Source of the DNA: Cryptomeria japonica
Lineage: Eukaryota > Streptophyta > Pinopsida > Cupressales > Cupressaceae
Reading direction: 5' to 3'
NCBI RefSeq assembly: GCF_030272615.1
Contig: NC_081411.1
Location: 209,592,244 to 209,656,243, forward strand
DNA: 64,000 nt
This document shows, piece after piece, positions 33,787-45,580 of the stretch. Positions within the stretch are counted from its first letter, which is position 1. Each line of letters begins with the position of its first letter. Both the position numbers and the translations under genes were made by a program. The notes beneath the pieces are model-generated. The model was not told where the DNA came from. It ran no database searches and saw nothing but the letters and a program-made list of their open reading frames with translations.

Positions 33787-35080
33787 GTGCAGCTCAAGAG
33801 CATTGGGGTGGATAGTTTCAAAGGACTATATCAAGATGATGAGTATTTTGTTGTCATCTACAACGTTTGTCAAGAGTTTAGGAATCACTTTCATGGTGAA
33901 TATGCACATTTTACCTTACACTATGGTATTTTGTTTAAAGGAGGACAATTTTGTGTGCCAAGAGGGTCCATGAGAAAAAACTTGATGCAAGAGAAGCACA
34001 ATGGTTGCTTAAGTGGTCATTTTGGGTTGAATAAGACTTTGGAACTTTTTCAAATTTTCTACTATTGGCCAAAGATGCAAAGGGATATCAGAAAATGTGT
34101 GGAGAAATGTGTGGTTTGTTGGAGGGCAAAGGGAACCTCTTCTAATGTTGGACTCTATCATCCATTACCTATTCCAAACTGGCCATGGCAGTGTGTAAGT
34201 ATGGATTTTGGTGTTGGTTTACCCAAGACCAATTCTGGATTTGATGGCATCTATGTTGTGGTAGATAGATTTAGCAAAATGGCCCATTTCATTCCCTGTA
34301 AGGTGACTCATCATGATAGTCATATTGCTCATTTGTTTTTAAAGTAAGTCATTAGGATTCATGGTTTACCAATTAGTATAGTGTCAGATAGAGATACCAA
34401 ATTCATTGGTCATTTTAGGAAAACTTTATGGAAATGATTGGGTACTAACTTGTCTTTTAGCTCAGCCTACCATCCTCAAATAGATGGACAAAAAAAGGTG
34501 GTAAATAGGACACTTGGTAACCTTCTTAGATGTTTGACAAAGGAGTATGGAAAAGCTTGGGAGCAGATCATCCATCAAGCAGAATTTTCTTACAATGATA
34601 GTGTGAATAGATCCACCAGTAACAGTCCTTTTGAAGTAGTGTATGGGATTCATCCAAGAGGTGTGTTGGAGCTTAGAGATATTGGGAATATGGAACAAAA
34701 GAGTAGACATTATCTTGACATGGCTCAGTCCATGAAAAAGATTCATGAGAAGGTTAGGCAAGATTTACTAGACAACTCTCAAAGAATCAAGGACAATGTG
34801 GATGAAAAGAGGAGGGATGTTCAATTTTCTGTTGGTGACTTAGTCATGGTTCATTTGAGAAAAGAAAGAATTAAAAAATGTGTCCCTAGAAATATTCAAA
34901 TGAGGAGGATTGGACCTTGTAAGGTCTTAGCTAAGTATGGGGAAAATGCCTACAAACTTGATCTACCCGAGGACTTAGCTTTATCTCCTATTTTTAAGTT
35001 TGATACAAAGGCACACTTCCAAAGGAATGCAGTAGAATCTCAGAGGTCTCTCAATCACTTTGAGAACCTTCCTTTACCAC
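33787..35080 (+). pseudogene. integrase of chromovirus A
   Basis: The zinc-binding HHCC segment is in EKHNGCLSGHFGLNKT and KCVEKCVVCWRAKG. The core has the first Asp in SMDFGVGLP and the second in IVSDRDTKF. The third position in the HPQxDGQ block is Lys at 34495-34497 instead of Glu. Stops lie near 34345 and 34436. The GPF/Y-like segment RRIGPCKVLAKYGENAYKLDLPEDL is clear. The frame from 34438 stays open for 249 codons. Confidence 0.92.
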
Positions 35081-35094
35081 CTACATCTATGCAA

Positions 35095-35270
35095 CAAGCC
35101 AAGAAGGTATTAGATTCAAGAATCCTCAAGAAGACTAGGCACACCGCCTATATGGAACATTTGGTCAAGTGGCATAATCTTCAATAATCTGAGACCACTT
35201 GGGTACCTGAAGAATAATTTCCAAAGTTTGACATTTCCCTCTCTTTGTTTCCTATCGGAGTCACTTGAGT
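35095..35270 (+). pseudogene. chromodomain at the C-terminus of element A integrase
   Basis: KKVLDSRILKKTRHT, YMEHLVKWHNLQ, a TAA near 35185, then SETTWVPEE and FPKFDISL match the pattern of a retrotransposon chromodomain (VLD.R..K.R, YLVKW, TWE/V). Chromodomains target chromoviruses to marked chromatin. Two stops inactivate it. Confidence 0.75.
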
Positions 35271-35280
35271 TCTTTCTCAT

Positions 35281-35290
35281 TGGGGGAGTA
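35281..35290 (+). promoter_or_regulatory. polypurine tract of element A
   Basis: TGGGGGAGTA lies directly before the TGGTCCAGAAGC start of the 3' LTR and is the expected site for plus-strand priming. Confidence 0.6.
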
Positions 35291-36904
35291 TGGTCCAGAA
35301 GCACCTAGATTTCTTCATAAAGTTTCACAATTTTGGAATGGATGATCCTCAATAGGATCAATGAATGAATAATGTAATTTTGATAGGTCCACAAGTGTGT
35401 TTTGGAGTTATTTTAAGTGTGTTTATCACCAGGGTTTGCTTGTTTTCTCAGTGTTGGCCAATGTGCCCTTGTAAGACAAAAAAGGCATCATTTTGCAAAA
35501 TAGCATAAAACTCTTTGTAAAACCTCATAAGGATTTTGGACATGTTATGTTGATGTTAAAGAACCATCCTAGGGGGTTTAGAGTGAGTAAAAATGCATAA
35601 GTTGCAAAAATACAAAATGGAGCAAAAATTGTCGTTGTTCCTTGACAACTTTCTGTAACTTTTGGAGCAACTTTTAGAAAAATGATCAAATCGGTAGTTG
35701 AGGAACTGATGCATGGTTGGTTATGGCCAAGGAGGCATATAAAATTCTTCTAAAAACATTGTAAATAGGCTGAAAGATCCATGAGAAAATTTTGAATAAT
35801 ACTTGAAGGCAATTTTCACATTTTTTGCATGATTTGTAATTTGGGTTATAGCAGTTCGTAGTAGATGGTTTGATCTTGGTATTGTCCTTTCATTGTGGTT
35901 TAGTACATATTGTTGTGGATCTTAGGAATTGATTTTACTCTTTTTCTTAGTGCTAGTTTAGTGCTTGTTTACAAATTTCCTTCAACTGCACTACTCTAGG
36001 TCTGAGCAAGGGATTAAGACCCTAGCTATGGCTCCTACTTAAAATCCCATTGTGTTTTCTCAATGGCTCTTGGGATTCAAGTAATGGATACTGTGTACAG
36101 TGTATATATTCTTTTGAATTTCTTGGAAGTTTCTTTGAACTCATTTTCCATCATATCCTAGGTGAGCTCTCCCACAACCCGGCTAGGGATTATGTCTGTT
36201 ATTTTTATCATTGTTTGTAGGGGAAGATAAAATGTGGTTGTGCCAAGTGTTTGGCAGAGACTATGTAAGCCTAATGGAGTCTTAGTAGAAGCAAGGAGGT
36301 GTGACAAGATGTGGAAATCAGAAAACCCTACTGGACAAGACTCTTAAACCCTTAAACCCTCAAAAGGAGCCATTTTGGGGTCTGTATCAGTGTGGTCATA
36401 CCAAACATCCTTACCTCCTGATTCCTAAATAATTTCCAAAAGGGTGTTTGAATCATAAAAGCTCTTAGGGGGTCATCTGGAAGCTTTTTGAGTAATTGGG
36501 CAAAAAACAGGAAGGTAGGGATAAAAGGGGCTCTTAGGGCTACTAGGCCGAGAAAATAGGAACAAGAGAAACTGATGGAGAAATGGAGAAATGGATAAAT
36601 GGAGAGAAACTGGTCATAGAACCACTTGAAGGGAATTGAATCACCTTCTCAACATCATCTTAGACCCCTAAAAGTGAATGCGAAAGATTTTGACAATTTA
36701 ATGGTCAGATTTACTCTAGTGAATCCCAACCATGATTTTTGAGTAATAGGACCAAACAAGTTGTTAGGGAGGATTCCAAAGGAGTCTAGTTGTTTGACTT
36801 GATAATAGGAAAGAGGAGGGTGTTAACAAGTATGGAAGCCCACTATAACATCTTTTACCAACTTACTAATCAAGCAAAAACTCTTTTGTGAGATGCTCTC
36901 TATA
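35291..36904 (+). repeat. 3' LTR of chromovirus A
   Basis: It aligns over its full length with 3599-5177 at roughly 90 percent identity by eye. The end is placed at about 36904, before ATATTTGGAGGTGAGG, where the copia C RT frame resumes. Confidence 0.87.
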
Positions 36905-37845
36905 ATATTTGGAGGTGAGGATAAGTTATGTATGGAATTCTCTGAAAATATGAAGAATGAATTTGAGATGTCTATGATTGGGAAGATGAATTTTTTCTTA
37001 GGTTTGTAGATTAATCAGAATGATAAAGGTATTTTCATTTGTCAAACTAAGTATGCTAGAGAGTTATTGAAGAAATTTGGTATGGAAAATTCCAAACTGG
37101 TTTGTACCCCTATGGTTACAAGTGAGAAATTGACAAAGAATGATGCATCAGCTCTGATAAATCCTAAAAGTTATAAATATATGATTGGGGGTTTGTTTAT
37201 TATGACTCAGACTAGACCGGATATGATGAATGTAGTTTGTATTGTATCAAGATATCAAACTCGTCCTAGAGAGAATCATGAGAGTGCGTTGAAAAAGATT
37301 TTTCAGGTATTTGCAAGGAACAACTGAGTATGGTTTGTGGTATCCTAAAAATGATGACTTTATACTATGTGCATATACAGATGCTGACTGGGCTAGAGAT
37401 GTTGATGATCAAAAGAGCACATCTAGTGGAGCTTTATTTCTTGGAAAGAAACTTATTTCATGGATCATCAAGAAATAGTCATGTACTTCTTTACCTACTG
37501 CTAAATCTGAGTATGTTGTTGTTGCTACTAACCATACACAAGTTCTATAGATGAAGTATATTTTGAAGGACATAAGGGTAGATTGCAATGAACCAGTAGT
37601 TATTCACCATGCTAACTCTGCTACTATTGACATATCAAAGAATCTAGTATTTCATTCCAAGACTAAGTACATTCCTATCAAGTATAATTTTTTGAAGGAG
37701 AAGGTGGAAGCAAATGACGTCAGACTAGTTTATGTGAACACTAAAGAATAGTTTGTAGATATCTTTACTAAACCTTTTCTTAGGGAATCATTTGAGTACT
37801 TTAGAGACAAATTTGGAGTTTTTGCCCCTCTGGTAGAGACTTGAG
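36905..37845 (+). pseudogene. copia C: RT C-terminal part and RNase H
   Basis: The frame continues from 3598 with FEMSMIGKMNFFLGL, YARELLKKFGMENSKLVCTP and LINPKSYKYMIGGLF. RNase H follows with YTDADWARDVDDQKSTSSGA, AKSEYVVVA, HHANSATIDISKN and DIFTKPF, then a stop near 37842. Frames change around 37325 and 37545, and stops are scattered. The RNase H would remove the template RNA. Confidence 0.9.
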
Positions 37846-38211
37846 TGATGCTGACTAGCATCAGTCCGACATGAGTTATCAGGATTATCATTCATTCTAG
37901 ATTAATATGTTGGTGCTACTACTTAGGACGAGTAGTCATTTGTGTGGTTCAGAGGTTTTATGACAGTTCTTTGATGTTTATGTCATATTTATGGCATTTA
38001 TCTAAAAGGGGGAGAGATATTTATCTGAAAAAAAGAGCTTAATAGGGATATCATTCACAGGGGGAGTTTGGTGTGTTGGTTCATAAATTCATTGTCATAT
38101 CATTTTTGGGAGATTTTTGGATGTCTTCCTTTGGGGGACACTTGTTTGGCACTTCTTGGTACTTGGATGTTTTTCACATCTAGTGTTTCCATCAATGCCA
38201 AAGGGGGAGAT
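37846..38211 (+). other. 3' untranslated region and polypurine tract of copia C
   Basis: The region is non-coding. A short hairpin TGATGCT-GACT-AGCATCA lies just after the pol stop. Several G-rich purine runs occur, the last (AAAGGGGGAGA) ending at 38210 directly before the LTR and so being the likely polypurine tract. Confidence 0.65.
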
Positions 38212-39443
38212 TGTTGGAAATTTGGAGGAATTGATTATGTGTTGTATTATTGTTTTTCATTTATGTCAACACTAGTTGTTTTGTTTTCTACCGACTTCTG
38301 GTAGAGTGGTTGGTCTTTGATGTTGATCTGGAAATTTGTCTCTGGTTTTAGTCCAGCTATTATAATTAGTTTGGATTGGTTATTCACATGCTTCTGATGT
38401 GTATCACATTTAGATGGTTCAAAATTTGACGATCCAGATGCTATCATATGTTCTAGTAATCCTTTTGGTTATCGGTAAGGGTTTTACTAACACCGCTTTG
38501 ATGAAGATCTTTTGGTGAATCTGATAAGTGGTGTTGGTGTGGCTTCTAGAAGGTTATCAGGATGTTGATGGTTATCATGTTCATGTTCCAGTTGTTCATG
38601 GTGTTTCATTTGGCTTATGGTGACCTATTTTGGGTCTGGTGGTTATTCTGTTAGGTTATAGACTAGTTTATATAATGTGTTGGTTTATGCTCCTGATGCA
38701 TCATCAGTTGGATTTATTGTCTGGTTTATGTTATTATGGTCTTAGGCCGATTTGGTTTATCATTGGTTTATGGGAGTATGTAATGGATCTATTGCATTAT
38801 CTTTTAGGTGGACGATCTAATTATTTAGGTTCCAGGTTGGCATAAATATAATGTAATATCTCTTTATAGATAATATATGTGGTAGGAAAAGGTTATCAGA
38901 TTATATGTTTGCGAATAAAGTTGTAATCATATGCAGAGGTTTTGGTCAGTCATAGATGATCGAATTGGGTTTGTAAAAGAGGTTTAAGACCTCTTGTATT
39001 GAGCTTAACCGGAAGTGACCTTAGGCATAGGAGATGCTATTCTTGCAGTTCATTTATCGTTATGGGAATGTAGTCTGGATTTATTTTGTAGTCAGTGAGG
39101 CTCCTTTTGTGATGAGCAATGCGCTCTAGGCTATTGGCCTTCCTACATGTGTAGGCCCCTCTTATTGTATTCACATACTTACTGCAGAAGTATTATTTGG
39201 TTTTGGGTAGGCTTCCCATTGTAGTTTATCCCCTTACCCAATTTTCCACGTACAAATCCTGGTGTTCTATGTTATGGATGGTTAGAATTTATTCTATGAT
39301 TTATGTATATTCTTAATTGTTATATCTACTATTTTGGTATTTGGTTTATGCATTCTACTAAAAGGGTTTGTGTGCTCAAATTTTTATAATTTATTGACAA
39401 CATATTCACCCCCGCTCTTAGTTGTCCACCGATTATCCTAACA
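38212..39443 (+). repeat. 3' LTR of copia C
   Basis: It starts TGTTGGAAATTTGG after the polypurine tract and ends CCTAACA, giving matching TGTTGG/CCTAACA termini over 1232 bp. It contains the ACCTAC..TTTTCCACGTA..AATCCTGGTGTT block shared with other copia LTRs here (39234-39265). Beyond it the sequence is copia E, so C is inserted in E. The 5' LTR is outside the window. Confidence 0.8.
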
Positions 39444-39811
39444 TCTTCATCCTCTTCTAGGAAGGGATATACACCTAAAAATGAGTGACCACCTTGTTCA
39501 TGTTGCATAAAAATTTGTCATGATGAGCATAATTACCACTCAAAACAAATTGATGAGTTGACAAACATCTTTAAGAATAATAAAATAAATTCCTCATCAA
39601 CCTACAAGAAGGAATCATCTGCTTCCACTTCGTTGTAGTAAAAAGGAAAAGGACAAGCATTTGTAGCAAAAACAATTCTTCACAGTAGTGGATACTTGAC
39701 TCAAATGCCTCTTGTCACATAAGTTATACAAAGGAGCAATTTTTCTCATTGGAGCCATCTATGGTGCCTCACATTTTCATTAGTGATGATACACAAGTGG
39801 AAGTTGAAGGG
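39444..39811 (+). pseudogene. copia E: gag end/protease fragment
   Basis: This is degenerate copia coding sequence with frame changes. The final part reads DDTQVEVEG, which continues after element D with GNGSVAMDEGNF, the segment after the protease active site of copia polyproteins. It ends at the AAGGG target duplication (39807-39811) of D. Confidence 0.65.
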
Positions 39812-40770
39812 TGTTGGCAATTGACACTCATCCGGTGGCTTCTAATGGTTGATTATTGGTTTAGGGTTGTCATTGATGGAAACTCTTCATGAGATTCCCA
39901 TCCGATAATCAAGGATCTTGATTTTTGAAAGAGGATGTCAACTAGTAGCCATTCAACCCATATTCTAGGTTGAACAAAGCAGTTTTGGTCTAGAAGATTT
40001 CTGGTGATTGTAGTGTCATGAATCGTGTATGGGATGATTGAGCTGACATAGAGACATCATTTTATCAATGTTTTGGTGATCCACATTTACCTTTGCTGAT
40101 TCGGTCAAGCTGACATATGACTACACATTACATTAGCAGGTCAACTTGATAAATGATATATTTTGTGGTTATGGATATATAAGAGCAATGTGGCAGATCT
40201 TTTTAATGGATGGTATGATTGTATGTGAGGGAGTGGTGGTCAAGAATCCTTTGTAGTATAGTTTCAGTTGCATACTCTTGATCCAGTTGTTGATTGAGAT
40301 AGAGAACAAAGAAGAACAAAGTGGAACATCAGAGTTGATACACTTAGTATATTTGGCACTAAACTAGAACCCATCCAGGAATTATAGATGCTATTTTGGA
40401 GTTCACTTACTATAATACATTACTGTATATGATTTGTAAGGCAGTGATACTTTCGTGGATGTAGCCCTTATTATATTTCAGCAGTGAGCTCTAGGTAGTG
40501 TGCCTGAATGCCTGTTAATTACCCATATTGTAATATTGTTTTGCTACTAGCCATAGTAGAATAATATTATGGGTTCAAATAACACCATGGTTTTTCCCAT
40601 TTGGTATCCCACCTAAAAAATCCAGTGTTATTATTTTGTGGTTGTTTGTTTTATGTTCCTCCATTTCAGTTTCATGTTTGTGCTTCCGGTGGTTTAAAGT
40701 TAAGTCTGAAAATTTTCTAACTAGTAGATCATTGATTCACCCCCCCTCTCAATGATCCCTAATTCTAACA
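39812..40770 (+). repeat. 5' LTR of element D
   Basis: It runs from TGTTGGCAATTG to AATTCTAACA, 959 bp. From 39988 onward it aligns with 43919-44718. AATTGTTATAAGAGACTAA directly follows, a diverged iMet-type primer site. Confidence 0.85.
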
Positions 40771-40785
40771 ATTGTTATAAGAGAC
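40771..40785 (+). promoter_or_regulatory. primer-binding site of element D
   Basis: TTGTTATAAGAGAC resembles TTGGTATCAGAGCC (iMet type), directly after the LTR end. Confidence 0.6.
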
Positions 40786-40839
40786 TAATTCCTCTGAGGA
40801 AGACTAAAGTCTTGAGGAAGTTACAAGAGATTGAATCAA

Positions 40840-41990
40840 TGGCTTTCAACTATCAGGGATAGCTTAGTGTGCCAGTTGAGGATCTTGATGCAACAAGAAA
40901 TAATATCAGTTCCTTGAAGATAAATCTGAATGATCCTGATGATTTCATCAATGAATTGAGGGATAAAGTTAACACTTCAAGAGACAAGAGGAAGGAATTG
41001 ATGGACAAGTTGAAGGAGAAAGAAGATCAAATGATGGAAAATCAGGGTAAAGCTAATAAAGTTGATAAACTTGAGAGAGAGAATTGTGAATTTAAGAATA
41101 AGATGCCATCTATTGTCATGAGGCTGACTAAGGAGATTGAGGATTAGAAGAAGAAGGAAGATAATTTGAAACAATTATTGAAGGAAAGAGTAGATGAATG
41201 CTTCAGGATTACCTATGAGAATGATCATTTGAAGCTTGAGCTAACATAGTCAAGGAATAATGTTCAAGAACTTGAAATATATATTGTTGTCCTAAGAGAT
41301 ATACTTGCTACTGCAAATGAATACAAAGACAAATTCAATGCTAGCTCAACAAGGCTTGATGAGATGCTGGAAAATTAGAGACATGGAAAGGACATGTAAG
41401 GATTTGAATTTGAGAAAGGAGAAGCCTCTGGATCTAGACAAAGAAATGTAAATCAAAAGAAGAGAAAGAATCCTTTGGTAAGATAGCCTAATGCTCATAA
41501 ATTCAATGGTATATGTTTTACTTGTAATAAATCTGGTCATATGGTGAATCGATGTAGAAGTAGGATGAATAATGGAATGAACAATATGAACAATGGTCCT
41601 ACCTTTACCAGTCAGTATTTCATATGCAATAATTTTGGGCACAAGTCAAATATGTGTAGAGAAGTAATGAATAACTTCCAAAACAAGATATTCTATGCTT
41701 GTGGGATGTTTGGGCATATTTATAACAAGTGCAAGATGAGACCAAATGAAATGAACTTCAGATCTATGCAAAATTTTATTTCTTATGCATGCAATAAAAC
41801 CAGTCATATTGCCAAATATTCAAGAAGCAAGAATAGTGCTCTGGTAGACAAGAAGAAATTAGATGAGAATGGGAAGGAAAAAGTAGAAGAAATCAAAGAC
41901 AAGGATGAGAAGATGTGGGTCAGAATAGAATCTAAAGTAGACAATGGATCTACACCCGAATCTGGTGTAGGATATTCATCTGGTAACTAG
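40840..41990 (+). pseudogene. gag of element D with four zinc-knuckle-like repeats
   Basis: Translation from ATG at about 40840 (MAFNYQG, then a stop) gives a Lys/Glu-rich coiled coil, for example 40869-41147. The C-terminal part (41500-41830) has four knuckle-like repeats about 35-40 residues apart: CFTCNKSGHMVNRC (complete), YFICNNFGHKSNMC, FYACGMFGHIYNKC and SYACNKTSHIAKYS. The last three have lost the first Cys, and the fourth also the last. The coiled coil plus knuckles recalls Sirevirus Gag. Stops lie near 41146, 41248, 41377 and 41397. Confidence 0.75.
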
Positions 41991-42363
41991 GGCTTTCTGC
42001 CTTAGGGGGAACTTTCATGCAGATTCCAAGAACCCCCTCTAAGGTGATCTGCACTCAGTTCTGGAAGGTTGCAGAAGGATTAAATCATATATGTATATGT
42101 TATCTGAAAGTTTCAGTGAATATTTGAGGCTCTGGTAAGCAACTCCATGAAAATTAAGAATTAGGTTTTCAAAGGTTAAAAGGCCATTTCAAAGCTTCAT
42201 TTGTCCGAATGTGATCAAGAGAATAGTGCAAAGAAGTGGAGTGAAGTGATTTGGAAATCTAAACAATGATTACAATAATCTTAAAGAGAATTCCAATGCC
42301 TAGTTGCGAATTAAGGTATTTATCTATTTCAAGCTATCAATTTCTACAAACACTAAGTTTTAA
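41991..42363 (+). other. non-coding stretch between the two ORF regions of element D
   Basis: A purine run CTTAGGGGGAAC lies near 42001. I see no conserved protein domain. This is where pol would be expected, so it may hold the deletion junction. Confidence 0.4.
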
Positions 42364-43950
42364 ATGGCTTTAGCTTCTGGAATTGCTACCCCACTTATTA
42401 TGGAAATATAGATGAGATAGATTAGAGATAGGTTGAAGAAGTTGCCATTTTATACTTGCATAACTTTAATAAAACTTTGATTGAGCTGGAGCAGAGCATC
42501 CCTAAGGATCTTTAAATCATTATTGATGCAAGGATGCTAAAAACTAATAAGATTGATAATGAAATAAAGGAAAGAGAATTGATAAATGTTTGCACCTATG
42601 TATCCAAAGATGAAGCCAAAAGGCTCATTGAGGAAGCTAACAAGAAAGAATTCAGAAGGAAAAATAGGGTGAAAAAGTTGATGATTGGCAAGGTGGAAGA
42701 GGTGAGAAAGGAGACTGAAGATATTTGGAGAAGAATCATACATAATGATCCTTTGTATAAAGATGCATTTAATTCCTCTCAGTCCGAAGTAAAAGAAGGT
42801 TTTTAAAGTGATCATAAGGATGAAACTTAGATTGAGGGACATCCAGAAGATCAAGGAAACACAACCCTTGATGCTTTGAACAATGATAATACTCAAGTGG
42901 TAGATCATTCTGTAGTCCCTAAGATTCAAAAAGATGACACTACACCAAGTGGCAACATTAGTGCACAAGATAAAAGGGATCAAGCTGAAAAGGAACCTGA
43001 GAAAGAAAAGGTAAAGGATACTAAGGTAAACAAGGGTAAAGGAGTTTTTGAACTGGAAATTGACACTCTTGCAGTCATAAGGACCCCACCTCAAATCTCT
43101 ACCAATATAGATGGTCCCTTAAATCTTGGGCAAATGTCACCTATAGAGAAGTTGATGGTTGCAATAGTTGTTCAAGCTCAAACAACTTAGGATCTGGCCA
43201 AAGCTGAGTCAAAAGATAAAAAGCTCATTTTGATGTCAATTGATGTTTTGTAGAAGGTGGATCCATGCATATATCTATATCCTAATGCTATCCCCTCTAG
43301 TAAGCTACTGCATTTGATTAATAGTGTAAATACCTATTTTGATTCTTTAGAGAAATCTACTACTAAATGAGTTTTGGACAAATTTAAGGATGTAAGAATG
43401 TATACATTTCAAACAATAATAGAAGATGATAGAGTGAGATTGAATAAAGGTCTATAGACTATTTTTGATGGATTGACATAAGGCAGTAAATTATATAAGT
43501 ATTGTCTAATTTTTCCCAAAAGCATTATAGATATAGACAAGCAAATAAGTGTTTGCCAAGGTAAACTTGCTAGTATTTCTTAGTCTTTTGATCCCAATGT
43601 AGCTTTGACGAAAAGTGTTTAAGGGAAGATATTGGCTCTCAATGATCAGATCTCAAGCCTCAGTCTAGATAAGGACAAAATTTTGAAGAGAGTGGGTGAA
43701 CTCTGGAACTTGATTTCCCCCCGGTTGAGCACCATGTTGAGCAATAAGGTAGATTGTATGAAGGCAATGGCCCAACCTATTTCATTTGATCTGAAGGATG
43801 TAGAGATTCATGCAACTATATTTAGTGAATTCATTATAGTTTTAGATAACCTAAAGAGTGTGTGGAACACCCACCTAGGATTTTTGAAGACCATTTTTGC
43901 TGACATCTTTAGGTATTTGTCTGGAAGCTTTCTAGTGATTACAGTGTCAT
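42364..43950 (+). pseudogene. extra ORF region of element D, unknown product
   Basis: Open stretches at 42534-42806, 42876-43190 and 43632-43952, with partly open sequence between them, suggest one original ORF of about 500 codons beginning near the ATG at 42364 (MALASGIATPLIM). The product would be highly charged: a Lys/Glu helix-rich part (KDEAKRLIEEANKKEFRRK), an acidic Lys-rich linker, then a more globular part ending in VWNTHLGFLKTIFADIF. I recognise no family. Its position between gag and the 3' LTR resembles the envelope-like ORF of Sireviruses if pol was deleted, but no membrane segment is evident. Confidence 0.5.
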
Positions 43951-44718
43951 GAATCATGTATGGGATGATATAACCGACATAGAGACATCATTTTATCATT
44001 GTTTTGGTGATCCATATTTACCTTTGGTAATTCAATCAAGCCAACATATGACTACACATTACATTAGCAAGTCAACTTGATAAATCTATTTTGTGATTAC
44101 GAATATATAAGACCAGTGTGGGAGATCTTTTTGATGGATGGTATGATTGTATGCGAGGGAGTGGTGATAAAAAATTCTTTGTAGAATAGTTACACATGCA
44201 TATTCTTGATCTAGTCATTGATTGACATAGAGAATAAAGCAGAACAAAATATCCAGGCATTGTAGATGCTATTTTGGAGTTCATTTACTTAGTATATATG
44301 GCACTAAAACAAAACCCATCCAGGTATTGTAGATGCTATTTTGGAGTTCATTTACTATAATACATCAATGTATATGATTTGTAAGGCAGTGAGACTTCCA
44401 TAGAGGTATCCCTTATTGTATTTGAGCAGTGAGCTCTAGGGAGTGTGCTTGAATGCCTATGCATTCCCCATATTGTAATATTGTTTTGCTACTAGCCATA
44501 GTGGAATAATATTGTGGATTCAAATCCCACCGTGGTTTTTTCAATTTGGGTATCCACGTAAAAATTTTGGTGTTATGATTTTGTGGTTGTTTGTTTTATA
44601 TTCATACATTTCAATTTCATGTTTGTGCTACTGGTAGTTCAAAGTTAAGTCTGAAAAATTTGCTAACTGGTAGATTACTGATTGACCATTCCTCTCTTAG
44701 TGATCCCAGATTCCAACA
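43919..44718 (+). repeat. 3' LTR of element D, 5'-truncated
   Basis: It aligns with 39988-40770, so the first ~175 bp of the LTR are missing. A segment ATCCAGG..TTGTAGATGCTATTTTGGAGTTCATTTACT is duplicated (about 44252-44290 and 44321-44352). It ends TTCCAACA, followed by AAGGG. Confidence 0.82.
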
Positions 44719-45580
44719 AAGGGAATGGTTCAGTTGCAATGGATGAAGGAAATTTTGAGAATCTTCAATATGTTCCTAGCTTGACCACCAACCTTCTTTC
44801 TATCTACCAAATCACCCACTATGGAAATGTGAAAAAAGTTGAGTTTACACTTGATTTCATTGTGTTAGAAGAGCTTGAGAATGATGCCATGGTATCAATG
44901 GAACAAGCCAATCACAAGTCACAGATCTATTTATTCTCCCACTTTGTGCCTCAATCTCCCTCTACTACATTTCTAAGCCATTCAAATTCAGAAAGTAAGC
45001 TATGGAATAAGTGGGTTGGTCACCTCTACTATCTCTATATTTAGTAGCTTATCTCTAAGGACACAATCACCTGTCTACCTCAAATCAATTTTTCAGAGGG
45101 TGTATGTTCAAGGTATTCCATAGGAAATCATCCCAAAGAGAAGTTTGATAAGGAGAAGTTTTGGAGAGATTTGGAAGTTCTTCAGTTAGTCCACAAAGAT
45201 GTAAAGGGCTCATTTCTAGAACCTTCATTTAGCAAGGCTCACTGTGTCCTCACCATCATTGATGACTACTCTTGCTTCATTTGGGTCTACTTTCTTGTTC
45301 ACAAGAGTGAAGTGTTTGACAGATTTCTAGCCTTCAAGGCTCATGTTGAGAAGCAATCGAGGAAGCTAGTCAAGACCCTTCACACATACAATGGAAGGTA
45401 ATATATGAAAAATAGAATAGAGGAATTTTATACTCTTGAGGGGATTTATCTTCAGCACTCAATTTCCTACACTCTAATGCAAAATGGAGCTACAGAAAGG
45501 AAGAATAGAATCCTTAAGGAGATTGATAGTTGCATGATTCATTCTCCTTCTCTTGGTCTAGCTTTTTGGTGGCAAGCTAT
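44719..45580 (+). pseudogene. copia E: pre-integrase and integrase fragment
   Basis: The sequence GNGSVAMDEGNFENLQYVPS, then NLLSIYQITHYG, is the pre-integrase segment. The integrase core follows with LVHKDVKG, THCVLTIIDDYSCFIWVYFL-like sequence at 45240-45300, KSEVFDRFLAFKAHVEK, QNGATERKNRIL (catalytic Glu in ATERKN) and LAFWWQAIVSTML. The second catalytic Asp is lost in TYNGR before a stop near 45400. It is cut at 45580 by element F. Confidence 0.85.

Larger units (their letters stand above)
3599..36904 (+). mobile_element. chromovirus A (Ty3/gypsy), split by element B
   Basis: A has LTRs at 3599-5177 and 35291-36904. Its own internal sequence is 5178-7527 and 32957-35290, which gives gag, protease, RT, RNase H, integrase and chromodomain in the order typical of a chromovirus. 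The LTRs differ at roughly one base in ten by eye, so the insertion is old. It sits in the RT of copia C. The target duplication is probably ATATT(T), at 3592-3597 and about 36905-36910, but drift at the LTR ends leaves a base or two of doubt. Element B (25.4 kb) is inserted in its RT. Confidence 0.88.
39812..44718 (+). mobile_element. copia-like element D with gag and extra ORF but no pol
   Basis: D is bounded by AAGGG duplications (39807-39811 and 44719-44723). It has LTRs at 39812-40770 and 43919-44718, an iMet-type primer site, a gag with several zinc knuckles, and a second coding region of about 1.5 kb without recognised domain. No RT or integrase is present. It is a non-autonomous derivative that would have needed enzymes from a full-length relative. 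Confidence 0.85.

Noticed and set aside
42537-43094. 185-codon minus-strand ORF opposite the extra ORF of element D
   Set aside because: Its Phe/Leu/Ile-rich hydrophobic product is what the complement of a Lys/Glu-rich plus-strand coding region gives. The plus strand has better coding character.
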